This document shows positions 1-12,320 of a stretch of DNA of 64,000 bases, in pieces. The stretch is taken from the NCBI GenBank assembly GCA_947184155.2, contig CAMXCT020000253.1, forward strand, positions 155,050 to 219,049. Direction: 5' to 3'. The number at the start of each line of letters is the position of its first letter. Positions within the stretch are counted from its first letter, which is position 1. Origin of the DNA: Cladocopium goreaui. Taxonomy: Eukaryota; Sar; Dinophyceae; Suessiales; Symbiodiniaceae. The translations under genes were made by a program, and so were the position numbers. A model generated the notes under the pieces. The model did not search any database. It was not told where the DNA came from and saw only the letters and a program-made list of their open reading frames with translations.

Positions 1-383
1 AGCATGATTTAACCAGCCTTGAACCAGCCTTAAATACACCAAATACATGGGAAATACATGGAAAATCAATAAACATCATACGCTTTGAGAGTTTGACTCA
101 GTTTGACTCATTGAAAAATCAATGGAAAACTGGTAAAAAAGGAAACCGCACGCCTCGGTCCCCCAAACATCAGATGTGTTGGTTTCCTGCAGGTTTTCCA
201 ACCAATCCATTGAACATCCTTTTGTTTTTCTGGATGTTGATGCTTAGCTCCCCATATTTCTGACGGTTCCCAATTTTTGATGCTTGGTGCGCTCTGGCAG
301 TTTAACATAGCGAACTGGAAAATCACAAAGGGTGTCGTAGCGAAATTTAACCTACTTTCATGGGTCAAAAAACATAGCTGTGT

Positions 384-445
384 TAGTTTTCTGGCGGGTA
401 AATCCCCATTGAACTTTCATGTTTCTTCGTTCAATCTGGTCAAAC
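384..445. repeat. Dispersed repeat copy, shared with 25464-25520
   Basis: The segment containing AAATCCCCATTGAA followed by CTTTCAT and TTTCTTCGTT matches a segment at about 25464-25520 with a few changes. Both lie in non-coding DNA close to MITE-like sequence. The family is not identified. Confidence 0.5.
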
Positions 446-1009
446 CCTCGGTCTTTGATGATTAATTCACCATCTTTGTTGGTTAACTGGCTGGATCCCC
501 ATTTTTGATTGTCCACTCCCAATTTTTGATGGATAAATCGGGTGAACTCCCCCAATTTTTGATCACCAGCCACTTCCCACGCTACGCCAGGCCTATCACC
601 AGTGATGCTGCTCCAGGTTCCACTGCCATGAATCCTGGCATGAAGTGCATATGATGGTACCATGATAAATATGATAATATGTATATTTATGTATATGATA
701 GCCATATCATGATATGTATATGTTTATGATAATTATGATATGTATCAAGTATCATAGATATCCTCTATATACATATCCAGTATATATATACCCAATATAT
801 ATATATATGGTATATATGTGGTATGTACATACTGTTATTATATACTTCGCATATCTTCGCATACACCACCATTTAAATGTAAAACTATACGAGTGTATGT
901 GTGCCATGCTGCATAGTCAGGCATAGTCCTCAAACCATCTATGGAGCATCATGGCATGCGATTCTACACGGATAAATAGCAATAGAATGCAATAGATGCC
1001 ATTACAAAA

Positions 1010-1104
1010 TACCCTCTGGCAAACGTTTACACAGCTGTAGAACATCACGATTTTCAATAGGTAAATCAACTATAAAAATGGCTTCTTAAATTACCAGAGG
1101 GTAT
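1010..1104. mobile_element. MITE family 1 copy (TACCCTCTGG termini)
   Basis: The element starts TACCCTCTGGCAAA and ends ATTACCAGAGGGTA, so its ends are inverted repeats. It has no coding capacity. The same termini occur in at least six further places between 21 and 36 kb. Confidence 0.7.
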
Positions 1105-1188
1105 CTACTAGCTCTACAACTTGAGTTCAGACAAAACACTACATTGGATCCTCCCACACTTCAGGATCAAACCAGAACCCACAGTCAC

Positions 1189-1241
1189 ATATCCCAAACA
1201 TATCCCAAACATATCCCAAACATATCCCAAACATATCCCAA
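1189..1241. repeat. 11-bp tandem repeat
   Basis: About five direct copies of ATATCCCAAAC in a row, nearly identical. No coding function is apparent. Confidence 0.85.
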
Positions 1242-1415
1242 GCGGATTCGTTGAGTTTCAACTCATGTCTTTCCACCGGGGTCCACCGTCAAAAAACTGG
1301 AGCTCCTGTTGCGCTGGAACTGGCCAGTGAATTTGGAGCCATCTGGCCAGGTGTATTCCTTGGTGAAATTCCCCGTCGCAACTGGAAAGATCTCCCGAGA
1401 TAGTTCCGTATCTGT

Positions 1416-1503
1416 TTATATATATATATATAATGTGTATATATATATGTGAATAGATATAATGTGTATATATATATGTATATATATATATATAATGTAT
1501 ATA
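1416..1503. repeat. AT microsatellite with AATGTG interruptions
   Basis: Runs of TA are broken by AATGTG and AATGTA. The pattern resembles the longer array at 20565-20888. Confidence 0.8.
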
Positions 1504-2059
1504 AGTCAATTTCATTGTAATCGATACCCTTTTCATTTTATTTGATACCTTGTGCCTTTTGGTATCACTATCAGGAACCTTGAGTTTCTGGATGGATTTT
1601 GGAGAATCAAGTGGAGAATAAGAGAGAGCGGCCAACATTGATCAACCAGGGTTTCCAAGAGCCCTTGATTTTTCTCTCTCCAGCTTCCACCCGGTTTGCA
1701 ATCTCGCTCAAGCCTTTTTGGCCAAGTGAACGCATACCCAGAGCCATTAGATGACATGTCCCAGAAGAGATGCAACTAAGACCAATGGAACTGTCTAGTG
1801 ACATCTCAAGTGATTAAAGGTTATAGATTGTAAAATGATAAAGTGTTTTTGAGAGCTAAGATGTTGACAGAATGGGTCCACATCATCATTGGCAACCCAA
1901 ACACTCCAATTGAGTGACCATTGATCCACTAGCAGCCCAGCGAACTAAAGCAAACGCAGGATTTCATTCGCTGCAAGCGAACAAGGCTTTCGAAGAAAAT
2001 ACAAGGGTTTTCCTCAGATAGAGACTCGACAAAAAGAAATTGCAAAAGGGCTACCTACC

Positions 2060-3196
2060 TTCCATTGTAGCTTCAGCAAGCCCCTCTGATAATCAGACTC
2101 TGATATACCACATTTGTCCAAGTTTCGTGGCCGAACTTCCTGAGGAGCTCACGGATGAGACAGCTTATGGTGCGATTGATTTTATCCAAGTATTCATATA
2201 ACATGAGTATGATGTGATCCTAGCAAAAAAGTTTAGTAGTTTGACAGTGTCTGACAGCTAAGTTGAGGTGAACCAACAAACCAGACAGTCCTTCTCAGCT
2301 TTCAAGTATGCAACCCGCCAACATGTCACCAACGTGCGGCTGGCTTCCAACACCTGCCAAGCTAACAGGAGCCAAGAGACAGAGAATCAGCTAACATAAT
2401 AAATTGTGTTTATGTTCTTTTCACTTCACGTACTTCAAATAGTTTGATCAACATGTTTCAGATGTGACCAAGAGATACCAAACCAGTCAATTTGGTTCAA
2501 ACTCATTCAGCTGAACCCAATTCAACAGAAACCTTAGACATGCCTGGTTTGTAAACCCGCTCGCAGCAGTGGAGAACTTCATGTTGCCCAGGCCAGGGGT
2601 GTAGGAGAAGATGGGCACCGACTTCTCTGGGGTCACCACGAAGTAGTCTTTTTCTGGCAGGTGATGAATGCATGTTTCGCTTCAGTAAGTAGTTCAATTC
2701 AAACAAGAAACACATGGTAAACAAAAAATACTTCACTGAATAGTAGTGTCTTTGTGGCAGAACCTTCTCAATAATTCAGCCTAATTACTAAGCAAATATA
2801 CTTGGTATACTTTGGTAATAATACCGATTGTGATATACCCTCGATATGGTACCAGCCTGTGGACACATCAGCACCTGGACGGTCACACGTGTGCTGATGC
2901 AGGCAAACCTCCACGATGCCAGACTCTTCGAATTCGATCAAGAGCTGTCGAATCGTGCAAGGAGCCGCGTCCTGTGTGGCCTTGCTACTCTCGCTAGGTA
3001 GTTCAAGAACGACTCGGCATTGATCAGATGTCCATTTGGCTGGGACCGTGTGGGCCATGGGATCCCCTGCCAAAGAGGCATGAATTCAAATGTAGGATTA
3101 CTTTCCACTGAATGGTGAGCTGTATTGATTTTCAACTGATCATATTTCATTTGGTTTGCATACTTGGTAGACATGCTCGATTTTCATCGTTGCCAT
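2060..3196 (-). CDS. Gene C: unrecognised multi-exon gene, partial model
   Basis: I do not recognise this protein. The putative start ATG (3196-3194) opens a 33-nt exon coding MATMKIEHVYQ, followed by a GTATGC donor. A second exon begins after CAG at 3066 and reads well to about 2835 in the frame containing WTSDQCRVVLELPSES and LLIEFEESGIVEVCLHQH; its phase does not match exon 1 directly, so the join is unresolved. A third exon (2653-2544) follows a CCAG acceptor, encodes KDYFVVTPEKSVPIFSYTPG and ends at a GC donor (GCATGT). A further exon near 2185-2065 encodes LIRELLRKFGHETW. The 3' end is not found. The gene starts only about 330 bp after gene B stops, on the same strand, which fits a unidirectional gene cluster. 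Confidence 0.45.
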
Positions 3197-3526
3197 TGTC
3201 AGTAGCACCGGAAACCCTGAGAATCTAGCCTAACGAATCTCAAACATCCTTCCACTACCGACTGACATGTAGTCAGACCCCAAAATGACGAATCATTGAC
3301 ACAGCACCCACTGCATAGCCTGGCAGTATGGAATCCAATTTGAAAACAAATTTGTATAAGAACATTGAGTCATCAAAGATGCTTCGGATATGTTTTCATA
3401 TCAACATCGTTTTGGTGGCTTTGGTATTTGGATGTACCTGCTAAGGTTTGCATGTAATCCCCATCAATTGATCCAGGCATGCAGGCAGGAAGGTGTCTCT
3501 AAGATTGATCTAAGACATCTAACACT

Positions 3527-6500
3527 CTAAGACTGAGTCTTTCTGACTCGGGTCTTCTTGGAGGCATCAGGCATCAAGCGACGCTTAGAGAGATCATTCT
3601 TCGACATGTTCTTGATGATGTTCAAGCGCTCTGGATGTTCGTTCCACCTCAACAGGATTTGGAATGGAACCAATCAAGAAGTATCATAAATTTATTTTGG
3701 GGGAACATAGTTCAGATAAGTAGTACAAGTCTGAGCATACAAGCCATGAAACACAATATTTTGATGTATCATATTTTAATTCTTTCTGACACTATTCGTA
3801 TGAAAAGGATTGAATGTCCAACCACATGACAGTGCCCGTTGAAACTCTAAGTGAAGGTAAGTGCAGTCAGAACGCTCTGCTCGGGCCAACTTGAGGACTT
3901 CGGCAGCTTTCATCTTGGGGTGGGCCTTGCGAATCCTGGTCTGAGCCTCATGAACGACCTTCCAGTAGAGCTCTCTCATATTCTGTGTGGGTTCGGACTT
4001 GGGGACATCAGGTGCAACCGGCTCGTTCTGGGGGTCATCACCATCAGATTCACCATCATCACCCTTCCCTGGCAACACCAAAGTCTCCTGGGACAGTATG
4101 CTATCAGACTCACCCCCATTCTCCTCTTCACCACCTTCATGATCATCCTCCACCAAGTCAAGGATCTCCTCGTTGTCCTGTCAAGAAATGGGTCATGATG
4201 GCACTGACTATGATATTCCTTGGTTTGTAAACATTGAGAACACAGTTGAAAGTTGAAAGTAAAACTTGTCATATCTAGGCATCAGAAAAGATACATATTA
4301 TCATATAGCTAATATAGCTCTCCTGATTTTTTTGAAGGATAATGATATGCTTGTAATACATCCTGCTAAACCCACCATCCATAACCTGAAACACTCAAGC
4401 CACATGAGGCATTGCATGCCTGGTTGGCAGCAGCCGCAATGGCAGCTTTGCGAGACTTGGCACGGGCACCCTGAGGGCAGCAAGGTTTCGAGGTCAAGTC
4501 TTGGCTAAATCAGAGAAACCATGGTATCCATGCTACTGACCATCAAAACATAAAGATAGGAACCCAAATGGAAACTTGTGCTTGATGGAGCTGTATGTTG
4601 TTGTCAACCATCTAAGATACTATCATGCACCATTCAATCAATGTTTTGAAGAATGTTGACATAATATCAAGAATTTGTGGGTCCCTAAAGAGTCTTTGGA
4701 AGAAAGAAATCAACCCAAGACACCTAGCCTTGTTGGTATGGCTCTTGTCTTTCTTGGAAGAACTCGCTTTGGACTTGGCCTTGGCCTTGGCCTTCCTGGT
4801 TCTGTTCGTATTGGCAGCAGGTTTTTTCTGAGCACCAGGGTTGGCAGGGGTTGCCAAAGACTCCAAGTATTGTCGAGCAGCACTCGACTCAGCCTTTCTT
4901 TTCACGGTTGCTGCACTAGGCACATCAAGGGTGACCTCTGGTTTCACCTTCTCTGGGACAAACCCTTTCTCAATCGTGGCCTTGCTACCCTTCCTTTGTA
5001 ATTTGTTATCCTTCTTGGCTTCTGACACTTCTTTCTTCAATTCAGCCAGTTTCTCAGGGCCCAACGCAGCCTCTGCATTTCCACCCCCAGGTTTCGCACG
5101 GCGCATTGGAAGAGAACCGGCAGAAGGAGGAGAGACCTTTGGCTGGCTCTGCACGGATGCTGCATCAGGGCTGCGTAACACCTCAGACACCATACTGTGA
5201 TGAACTGTTGTTACGTAGCTGGAATTGAGATTGGAGGGCTGAGTAAGAGTTCAATTTTGGACTTTTATTGGGCTGAGTTTTGGGCTGGGGCTGATGGACT
5301 TGGAGTCTGCAGGGCGCCAGGGTCGGAGTCTATCATGTCGGACATATCCTGCCAATGGGTGAGACATTCAAACAACAAAAACTGTTGGGTCCAATAGGTC
5401 TTCGACTTCGTGATCATGAGACTGGTCATTTTAAAAAAATGATCATGAGATTGATCATGAACTTTAAGATCACTACCAACAGAACTTGAACCCACCCTTA
5501 GCAGAAATAGTCCTTCTGAAACCCATGCTGAGCCAAGATGTCGTTCAACGAAGTCATGGCGTTCAGGACCAAAGGAGGACACAAGCCACGAGTGCAAGGG
5601 ACCCAAGAACTTCTGAGCTGTCACTTGTCGGGGAAGGGGCAAGTAAGAGAGCACGACAGTTCCAAGAAGTATTTTTGATTCAAATCCATACTAGATACAT
5701 CTAGATACAAGACTTTATTAGCTTCATAGTAGCAGAAAAGATGTCCCAATGATGTCCCAATGGTATCGAATGTATATGGCTGCAATCTAGCCTGATCCAG
5801 TATGTTCACGTTGCATCTTGGCCACCTTCTCTGGTTTCAAGAAAGTGCTCTTACCATGGCAAATCTGGAATTGGTTGTCGTCAACGTCGACATCCTGGTG
5901 TGCAACCTTAGTTTGTTGATAGCGATGGAGGCATCAGTCTCATCTGCTGACTTAGATTCAACATGAGCCTCAGCATTTTCAGTCGGGTAGAGGATGAGAC
6001 ATAACATCTATATAATAATATGACTAATATATAATATAACCTGTTACTCTTTTTGATATCAAACGAATGGGACTGGGTGCAGATAAAAAACCAGGAAAAG
6101 CTTCAAGTGTTGCCCTTCCAAGCATTCAGTGGTTTCTCCATTCCTTTTGCGTGCCTGAACAACATACAATGATGTGCCAGGGGCACGCCCTGGGAACTTG
6201 TTTTCGATGATGTACTCATCCATCAAGGCAGACAGCAACTTTGGCTCTGACACCCAGGGCTCAGGTTCCTTACTCACCTCATCCCCATCCTCCTCTGATG
6301 CCACCAGGGCTGTCGATTGGGTGACCATGTTCCCACAAAACCTGCAAGCTAACTGAATTCAGATTCGGCTTGGTTTGGGACTGTAGCTATTGATCCAAGG
6401 AAGCTCCTAGCATGCAATACATAACAAAATTCCACACATTATTCCAGGATTTCAAGATGTTTTGCCACCTCATGGAATCAACCTGAATCACACCAGGTCA

Positions 6501-9500
6501 CTGAAAGTCCTAACGATTGTTGTGCTCAGGTTTGAAGATTTGCACCAAGTGGCTTCTTGTCAAAGTCCGTGATGAGATCCTTCCAGGCTGGGGCATTCAA
6601 AGGATCACTGAGATGAAGAGCTCGGACCTCGTTGCTCAAAGAGATTTGGAAGGATTGCCAACCCTTCTTGGTAGGATCCCTCGAAAGCTGGGCCATCTTC
6701 AGTTGAATGTTGTTCAGGTCTAGCTCTTCTTCAGCTGGTGGATTCGGGTCCCATCGACGAACATTGGGTCCCAGGATCAAGCAATCTGACTTCCAATCCT
6801 CATATGTTTGTATGATGTGAGGGTGTGTGTGTGTGTGTATGTGTATGAACTGAAGTCTTTATGAAAGGAATCAGTAGCATGTTAGTGATGTTCATCAGCC
6901 ACCTGGGTATATCTTGATAGTAAAACATTGTGAATCCACTCAATAGATTTCTTTCAAAATCAGTCCTCCAAGAGATGCATGGCACATAGTTTCTCCGAGT
7001 AGGAGACTGTAGCTAAGCTGAAGCCCAGGCTGAGAGATTTGATCTCGCGATCAGGATTCCCAATTGACCATTCCATGCAAGCACGCTCTAACCAGGCATC
7101 ATAGGGAGACAGGTTGACCACCATGACCGACTTCCCAACCTTGGTGCCTGTCAGCAAAGCTGCCAGCAATCTCTCTGGGAGGTCCTTGCCACAAAGAAGT
7201 TGAGCTTGCTCTTGAGGCACTGACAGCGCCCTGGGCTTGCGGTCCGGGGAGTGACAGAAACTTACCAAAGGGCAGAACAACACAATATGATGTTTTATTA
7301 TAAATAGAAGATGGGCTGGTTCTATGACTGTGTTCTTGTCATCAACACAAAATATAGATATCATATATTAATCTATGGTTTAAAACATAATAATGTTATT
7401 TCTAATTGCACTACAAACAACTGAACATTTTTTCTACCATCAACTGAACAAATTATGTAGCTATTTTCAGACTCTGCAAAGAACAGCCTAGCTTTGGGAA
7501 AACCGGCCTGGTTCCTTCCGAAGCATGTAGTGTGTCGGCGCCAGGAACCACGTACTGACTCTCAGGGGTCCAAGGAAGCAAATCCCGAAGACACCTTTTG
7601 GTCGGTTGAATTTCAACATAGGACATAGAAGCAAAGGTAAACAATTTATTATCAGTTTGGTCCACACACAAAACAGGCTTTCCGACCAAAACATTGTTTA
7701 ATCAAGACTAGTTACTTGTCTTGCTGAAGCTGAGACTGCCACCAGACATTGCCATCCCTGACGCCCCCATTGAATACGAGCCAACATGGGAAATTCAACT
7801 GGACTCGCTTTGTGGAAGGAGGGTTTTGGCATCGAAGATGGATCGTCTCAGCATCCAAACCTTTGGCATCGAGTTTGTTTTCGATGCGCCTACCAGGGAA
7901 GTAAGAAAACAATAATTACCACCACCCATGAACACTTTTCAAAATAGTGGGGTGCTGGAGTCCTGTTGGTAAACCTTGGGGCCTAACCTTCCACCCCTGT
8001 AGCCTAAGCTCTTCTCGCATGCCGCCCCGCCGGTCAGATGAACAATTGGGCCCAATGACGAACCCAACAGCTGCATCGGGAAGGCGACTGAGGGCCTTGT
8101 GGACCAACGAAACTGTGTTGTTGAGTTCATCCTTGCTCAGCACCCCATATTTCATGTAGTCGACCCAAACCACCATAGCAGAATCATCTCGCACTGCGCA
8201 GTCAATGGCCTCGGGTCCATGACTGTGAGATGTGAACCAAGAGACCCCAAGGGGTTCAATGAATTCTGTTATTAAGGTAAAGTTCATATAGCAGTTACTC
8301 ATACAGGGTCGTTATACTGATATGACATGAAATTTTATCAAGTTTTACCAAATACGTGAATCAAACTTTACCAAATACTTGAACCAAAAAGTGATGGGAA
8401 CCATTACAATCATCTTTTCGATGGTGGATGTGAAAACCAAGCGGTCCTTGTCGAGCGCTAATGCAAGATCAAGCATTGGGCCAGACACATGCTTGCTGTT
8501 CTTTTCCATGTATTGAACAACAATCCCTGACCCAATCTGGTTCTGCTGCTTGATATGCATGACCTTCGCAAGCCTTTGAGCCCGCTCGCTTTTCATCTGC
8601 TGCTTGTACAGGTTTGCCAGCAGAGAAGCGTCTCGTGCAAGCGTCAAGGCGTCAGCGTCGAATTGGAGCTTGTTCTGGGTCACCTGAATGGTTTCAATTT
8701 TTTGATCAGCTTGGATCAGTTGGTTTCCTGGTGTGTTGCCATTCTTGGTCACGTTCTCTGTCCATAGGGTGGTATGGTGAGGCTTATACATGGGGTCTCG
8801 GCACTCCACAATCGGCTTGAACTCTTCGTGGTAGTCCCTGACATTGCTTGACTCCCAAGAATTCATCAGATGTTTATGGGCTTGTTTTTTTGATTTTAGT
8901 GGTGACTATTGGTGATCAGAGTGCCTTGAAAGGAATCTGTTGCTAGAGGCTGGGAGTTAGAACAACTCGGAAGTCAAATCTGTTTTCCGCTGATTTCAAA
9001 AACTACTATTTAAAACAAGGTACCCCTCAAGGAAGTTGTTCAACAATGTCGTCAGAAGGTCTGTTGCAAAGATCTGCATGTTGTTTTCATCCCGAGCCAC
9101 CCTCATTGACTCCATGACATCAGCTGCAAAGCAACAAATGTCAGCTTCAACATCCCAATCACTAGGAGAAATTCGAAGGATCTGAGCCTTGCCTGCTTTG
9201 CGCTTGGCCACCTCATAGATGAACAAAACCCTCGAAATGAATATGTACTGTTTAGCCGAAGTCATTTTCAACACATCGTACCACAGCCCATCCACTCCAC
9301 TTGGGACGCCATCCAGGAGCCAACGTCCATTCAGCAACGTTTGCTGAGAGAAGGCTGCAGGGTGGCAGATGAGATGTGGCAAGTGTGGGACGGCATGGGA
9401 AATTTGACCCTTCAAGTTGCCCCTTATTTGGGTTGAAAACTGATGGATTTTAAATCAATAGCGGTTGAAGATATACAAGAACCCAACTGACTCAACTTGT

Positions 9501-12062
9501 TTCAAAAACCCGCACCACTGTTCTCGAACTTGTTCACGTGCAAATGCTTCTCAATCAAGCCCCATGCTTCTGGTGACACACCAACCTGTCTTTGTTAAGC
9601 TGAACCCTCGAACACAAATATCTTAAGCCCTTACTAGATATCTTAAAAATAGATATAATATCTTAATACATCTTACTAGATATCTCTTATAGCATCATAC
9701 GATCGCATAGTATTGGAAACAGGGGAGATGGTAATGAATAGATCAGAGCTCATTCCCGTTTTGAACATAACCCAAAGGATACATACTCATATCATATATG
9801 ATATTGTTTCATATGATCCAGACCTTGAAACCATACATCAACTTTGCATTCGATTGGTCAATCTGGTGCTTGAAATCGACAGCAGCCAGTCCATAGTTGT
9901 TGTACTCCACAATGGCCAGGTGCCATGCCGTCTTGTAGTCCTGCCCAGCTGACTCCTGGACGCTCGAGGCTTGCTCGGGCAAGGAAATGATTGTGAAACC
10001 GAAACCGATCTAGAAGATTAACTTATTGGTAAGACACATTGGACATATATGCATATAGGCCCAGGGACCCATATAACTCCATTTTGGTGGTAAATGAGAG
10101 TCCTTCATGATCTTCTCGGCTCTGCCATGGAAAATCATTGCCAGCTGCAAGATAGACTTCTTCTGTCTCTCTGCCTGGATCTGACTGACCTGAACCCGAC
10201 GCCACACATAGTCCTGCTCGGAAGCCTGTGGCACGAAGGTCCCTTTGATCACCACCGCCGTGCGAAGCCACCTTGGATTCGAGGCAGTAAAAGGGGCTGT
10301 GTGGGGGCATGTGCTAAGTCAGACATAAACCAACTGACTAGTTGTAACAGTTGTATGTTGTATCGCTACATTCTTTGGTGAGGAAATCTCTACTATGATA
10401 TACTCAAACATACTCAAACTATCTTCATTGTGGAGCCCCATTCTCAGAAAACATGAAAGTTGTGGCTAGGCATTCTTTATGTCCATTGGTGAATGCAAAC
10501 GCCCTGGTATTTTTTTGGATGAATTTGGGGGATAGCTTGTGGTGGCTCAGAGTGGACATACCTGTTAGCAAGGGGTATCAAGTCTCATGAATTGATGAAA
10601 AAAACACTTTTAGATTCACATTGCCAGCCGGCTGAAACGGAACTTTTACCATCCATGGAAGAGATCAGGTTTCGTTTGTTAGAGTTGAGCTTGATGTTTC
10701 AAGAAACATATTATGGCCTCATCTCTTGGGTGCTAATCCAATGAATCATGTCCCCATCAAGTTGAACCACACTGCTCAAACCCTCAGTTAAAAAAAAACA
10801 ATTGTGCTCAAGTAATGTCAAAAGTCAAAGGTGTATTTTTTCAAAAAAATGTAATCAATTGGAAACATAGTTGGAGGATATAAATGCACCACCTTTGGCA
10901 AGTCCAAGTTCCATGATTTTCAAAGGCGACGCTCTCGGTAAGAACATCACCTTTGGGGTCTTGATGATATCCAAATTTATCCCAAAGACGACGTTTTTGA
11001 TTGTATCAAATAGGCTACCTGATATTGTGGGACTAGTCCAAAGACGACGTTTTCTATCGGAGCATCACCTTGCCATACTTTATCCAGTTCAGGCTTTCCC
11101 CAGGCTTTCCCCAGGCTCTCCCACTGGTATCTTGAAAGGCGACGTTCTTACTGAAAGCATCACCTTTGAACTTCCTGAATTTTAGATGTCTCAAAGGCGA
11201 CCCATTTATGTATAAGTACCTATATCTACCTAAAGTCTTCTGAAATCTACAGCTTTGCTTTCAGGAAACCTGGTGAAACCCTTCAACTCTTCCTCAGAAA
11301 GGGAATTCTTGAGCTTCAAATAGGTGTAGGTGACCGTGAACAACAGAATTGAAGCCCTCCCAGCTCCTTTGACCACTTCGCAACCCGCAAAAACCATGGG
11401 TTTGCCACTTTCGCAGACAGGGAGGGGCTTCAGTTCAAGCGCCTCTCGCCAGGCCTCAAAACCTACGCTCCAAATTGAGCTGGCATGAGTCATCCAGTCG
11501 GCCAGACATGGAAGGCCATCGCCGGGGATCTTGGGAGCCAGGGTGAGGACTGGGATCTCCAAGGCTTTGACACATCCATCTGACAGGTCCTAGCCAGGAA
11601 CCACCAGAAATAATATTTTGGTTATTTTTTGGAGATGCAAACATGGGACAATAAACTATCAATATTATACGATCCCCCTTTCCCAAAACAACCCAACTTT
11701 TGGTCCGGCATGATGATGTCACTTGGGGCCAGGGGAATTTCCCCAAGTACTTCTGCAAGCCAGTCATTCATTGGTTCATAAGTGGTTGGCTTCAAGTGAT
11801 CCACCACCCACTGTGCTGGATGCTGGTTGGACATTGGGTCGAAGGTCCTGGGCACAGCTGAAGTACGAAACTCCACCATTATTCACACTTACTTATGTAA
11901 TGGTGGAAAGCCCAAAGTGGTCATGGAAAGAAAGAAGTAGGGACGTAGGTTTCAACCTAGATACTCAGCACAAAGCTTCATCTTGTGGGCCCACGGTGAC
12001 AGGTGGCATTTCTGCACTTTTGCCGATGGAGGCGAGGACTTGGGAGCACCCCGCTTACCCAT
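3527..12062 (-). CDS. Gene B: unrecognised intron-rich gene with charged basic C-terminus
   Basis: About twenty short exons read on the minus strand. Exon 1 (12062-11957) begins MGKRGAPKSSPPSAK and ends at a GTTGAA donor. Later exons lie near 11880-11690, 11600-11240, 10255-10060, 10010-9840, 9415-9010, 8866-8400, 8290-7930, 7910-7720, 7680-7460, 7260-6965, 6790-6530, 6330-6090, 5610-5480, 5370-5260, 5193-4720, 4500-4400, 4190-3840 and 3640-3527. The 7260-6965 exon contains VMVVNLSPYDAWLERACMEW. The 5193-4720 and 4190-3840 exons are Lys/Ala-rich and then acidic (DDHEGGEEEN), followed by RIRKAHPKMKAAEVLKLARAE. The last exon ends KKTRVRKTQS and stop (TAG at 3529-3527). The basic tail suggests a nuclear or nucleic-acid-binding protein, by inference only. 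I know no assigned domain, and individual exon borders may be wrong. Confidence 0.5.
10905..11205. repeat. Degenerate tandem repeat inside a gene B intron
   Basis: The motif AAAGGCGACG (or AAAGACGACG) recurs at about 10920, 10982, 11038, 11135 and 11193, usually followed by CATCACCTTT or a close variant. The spacing is irregular (about 55-100 bp). The segment lies between two gene B exons and has no coding sense of its own. Confidence 0.6.
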
Positions 12063-12320
12063 AGCTGTAGCACAACCACCTATCTCTCCCTGTGATCAAA
12101 ATGCTGTTTTGTCATTGGAAGAAATAGGTAGCATCAGTGATAAAGTCATGACTGATTCCATTGGTTGACACCTTCCAATCCAAGTTGGCAAAAGTTACAC
12201 ACATTTTTTTTGGCACAGCTTTGATTCTTCTGCTGCAAGATCACCCAAAATTGGGGCCATGCTTTGAATTTCAACGCGCACATCGAATTTTGAATTTCGG
12301 CTTTAAATTGTAAACCACCT

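Larger units (their letters stand above)
1..2040. other. AT-rich non-coding flank
   Basis: I see no convincing gene here. The stretch holds AT-rich low-complexity DNA (about 660-860), one hairpin MITE, an 11-bp tandem repeat and an AT microsatellite, each listed separately. Short minus-strand open frames around 1610-1790 could be a distal exon of gene C, but two overlapping frames are equally open there and I cannot choose between them. Confidence 0.5.
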
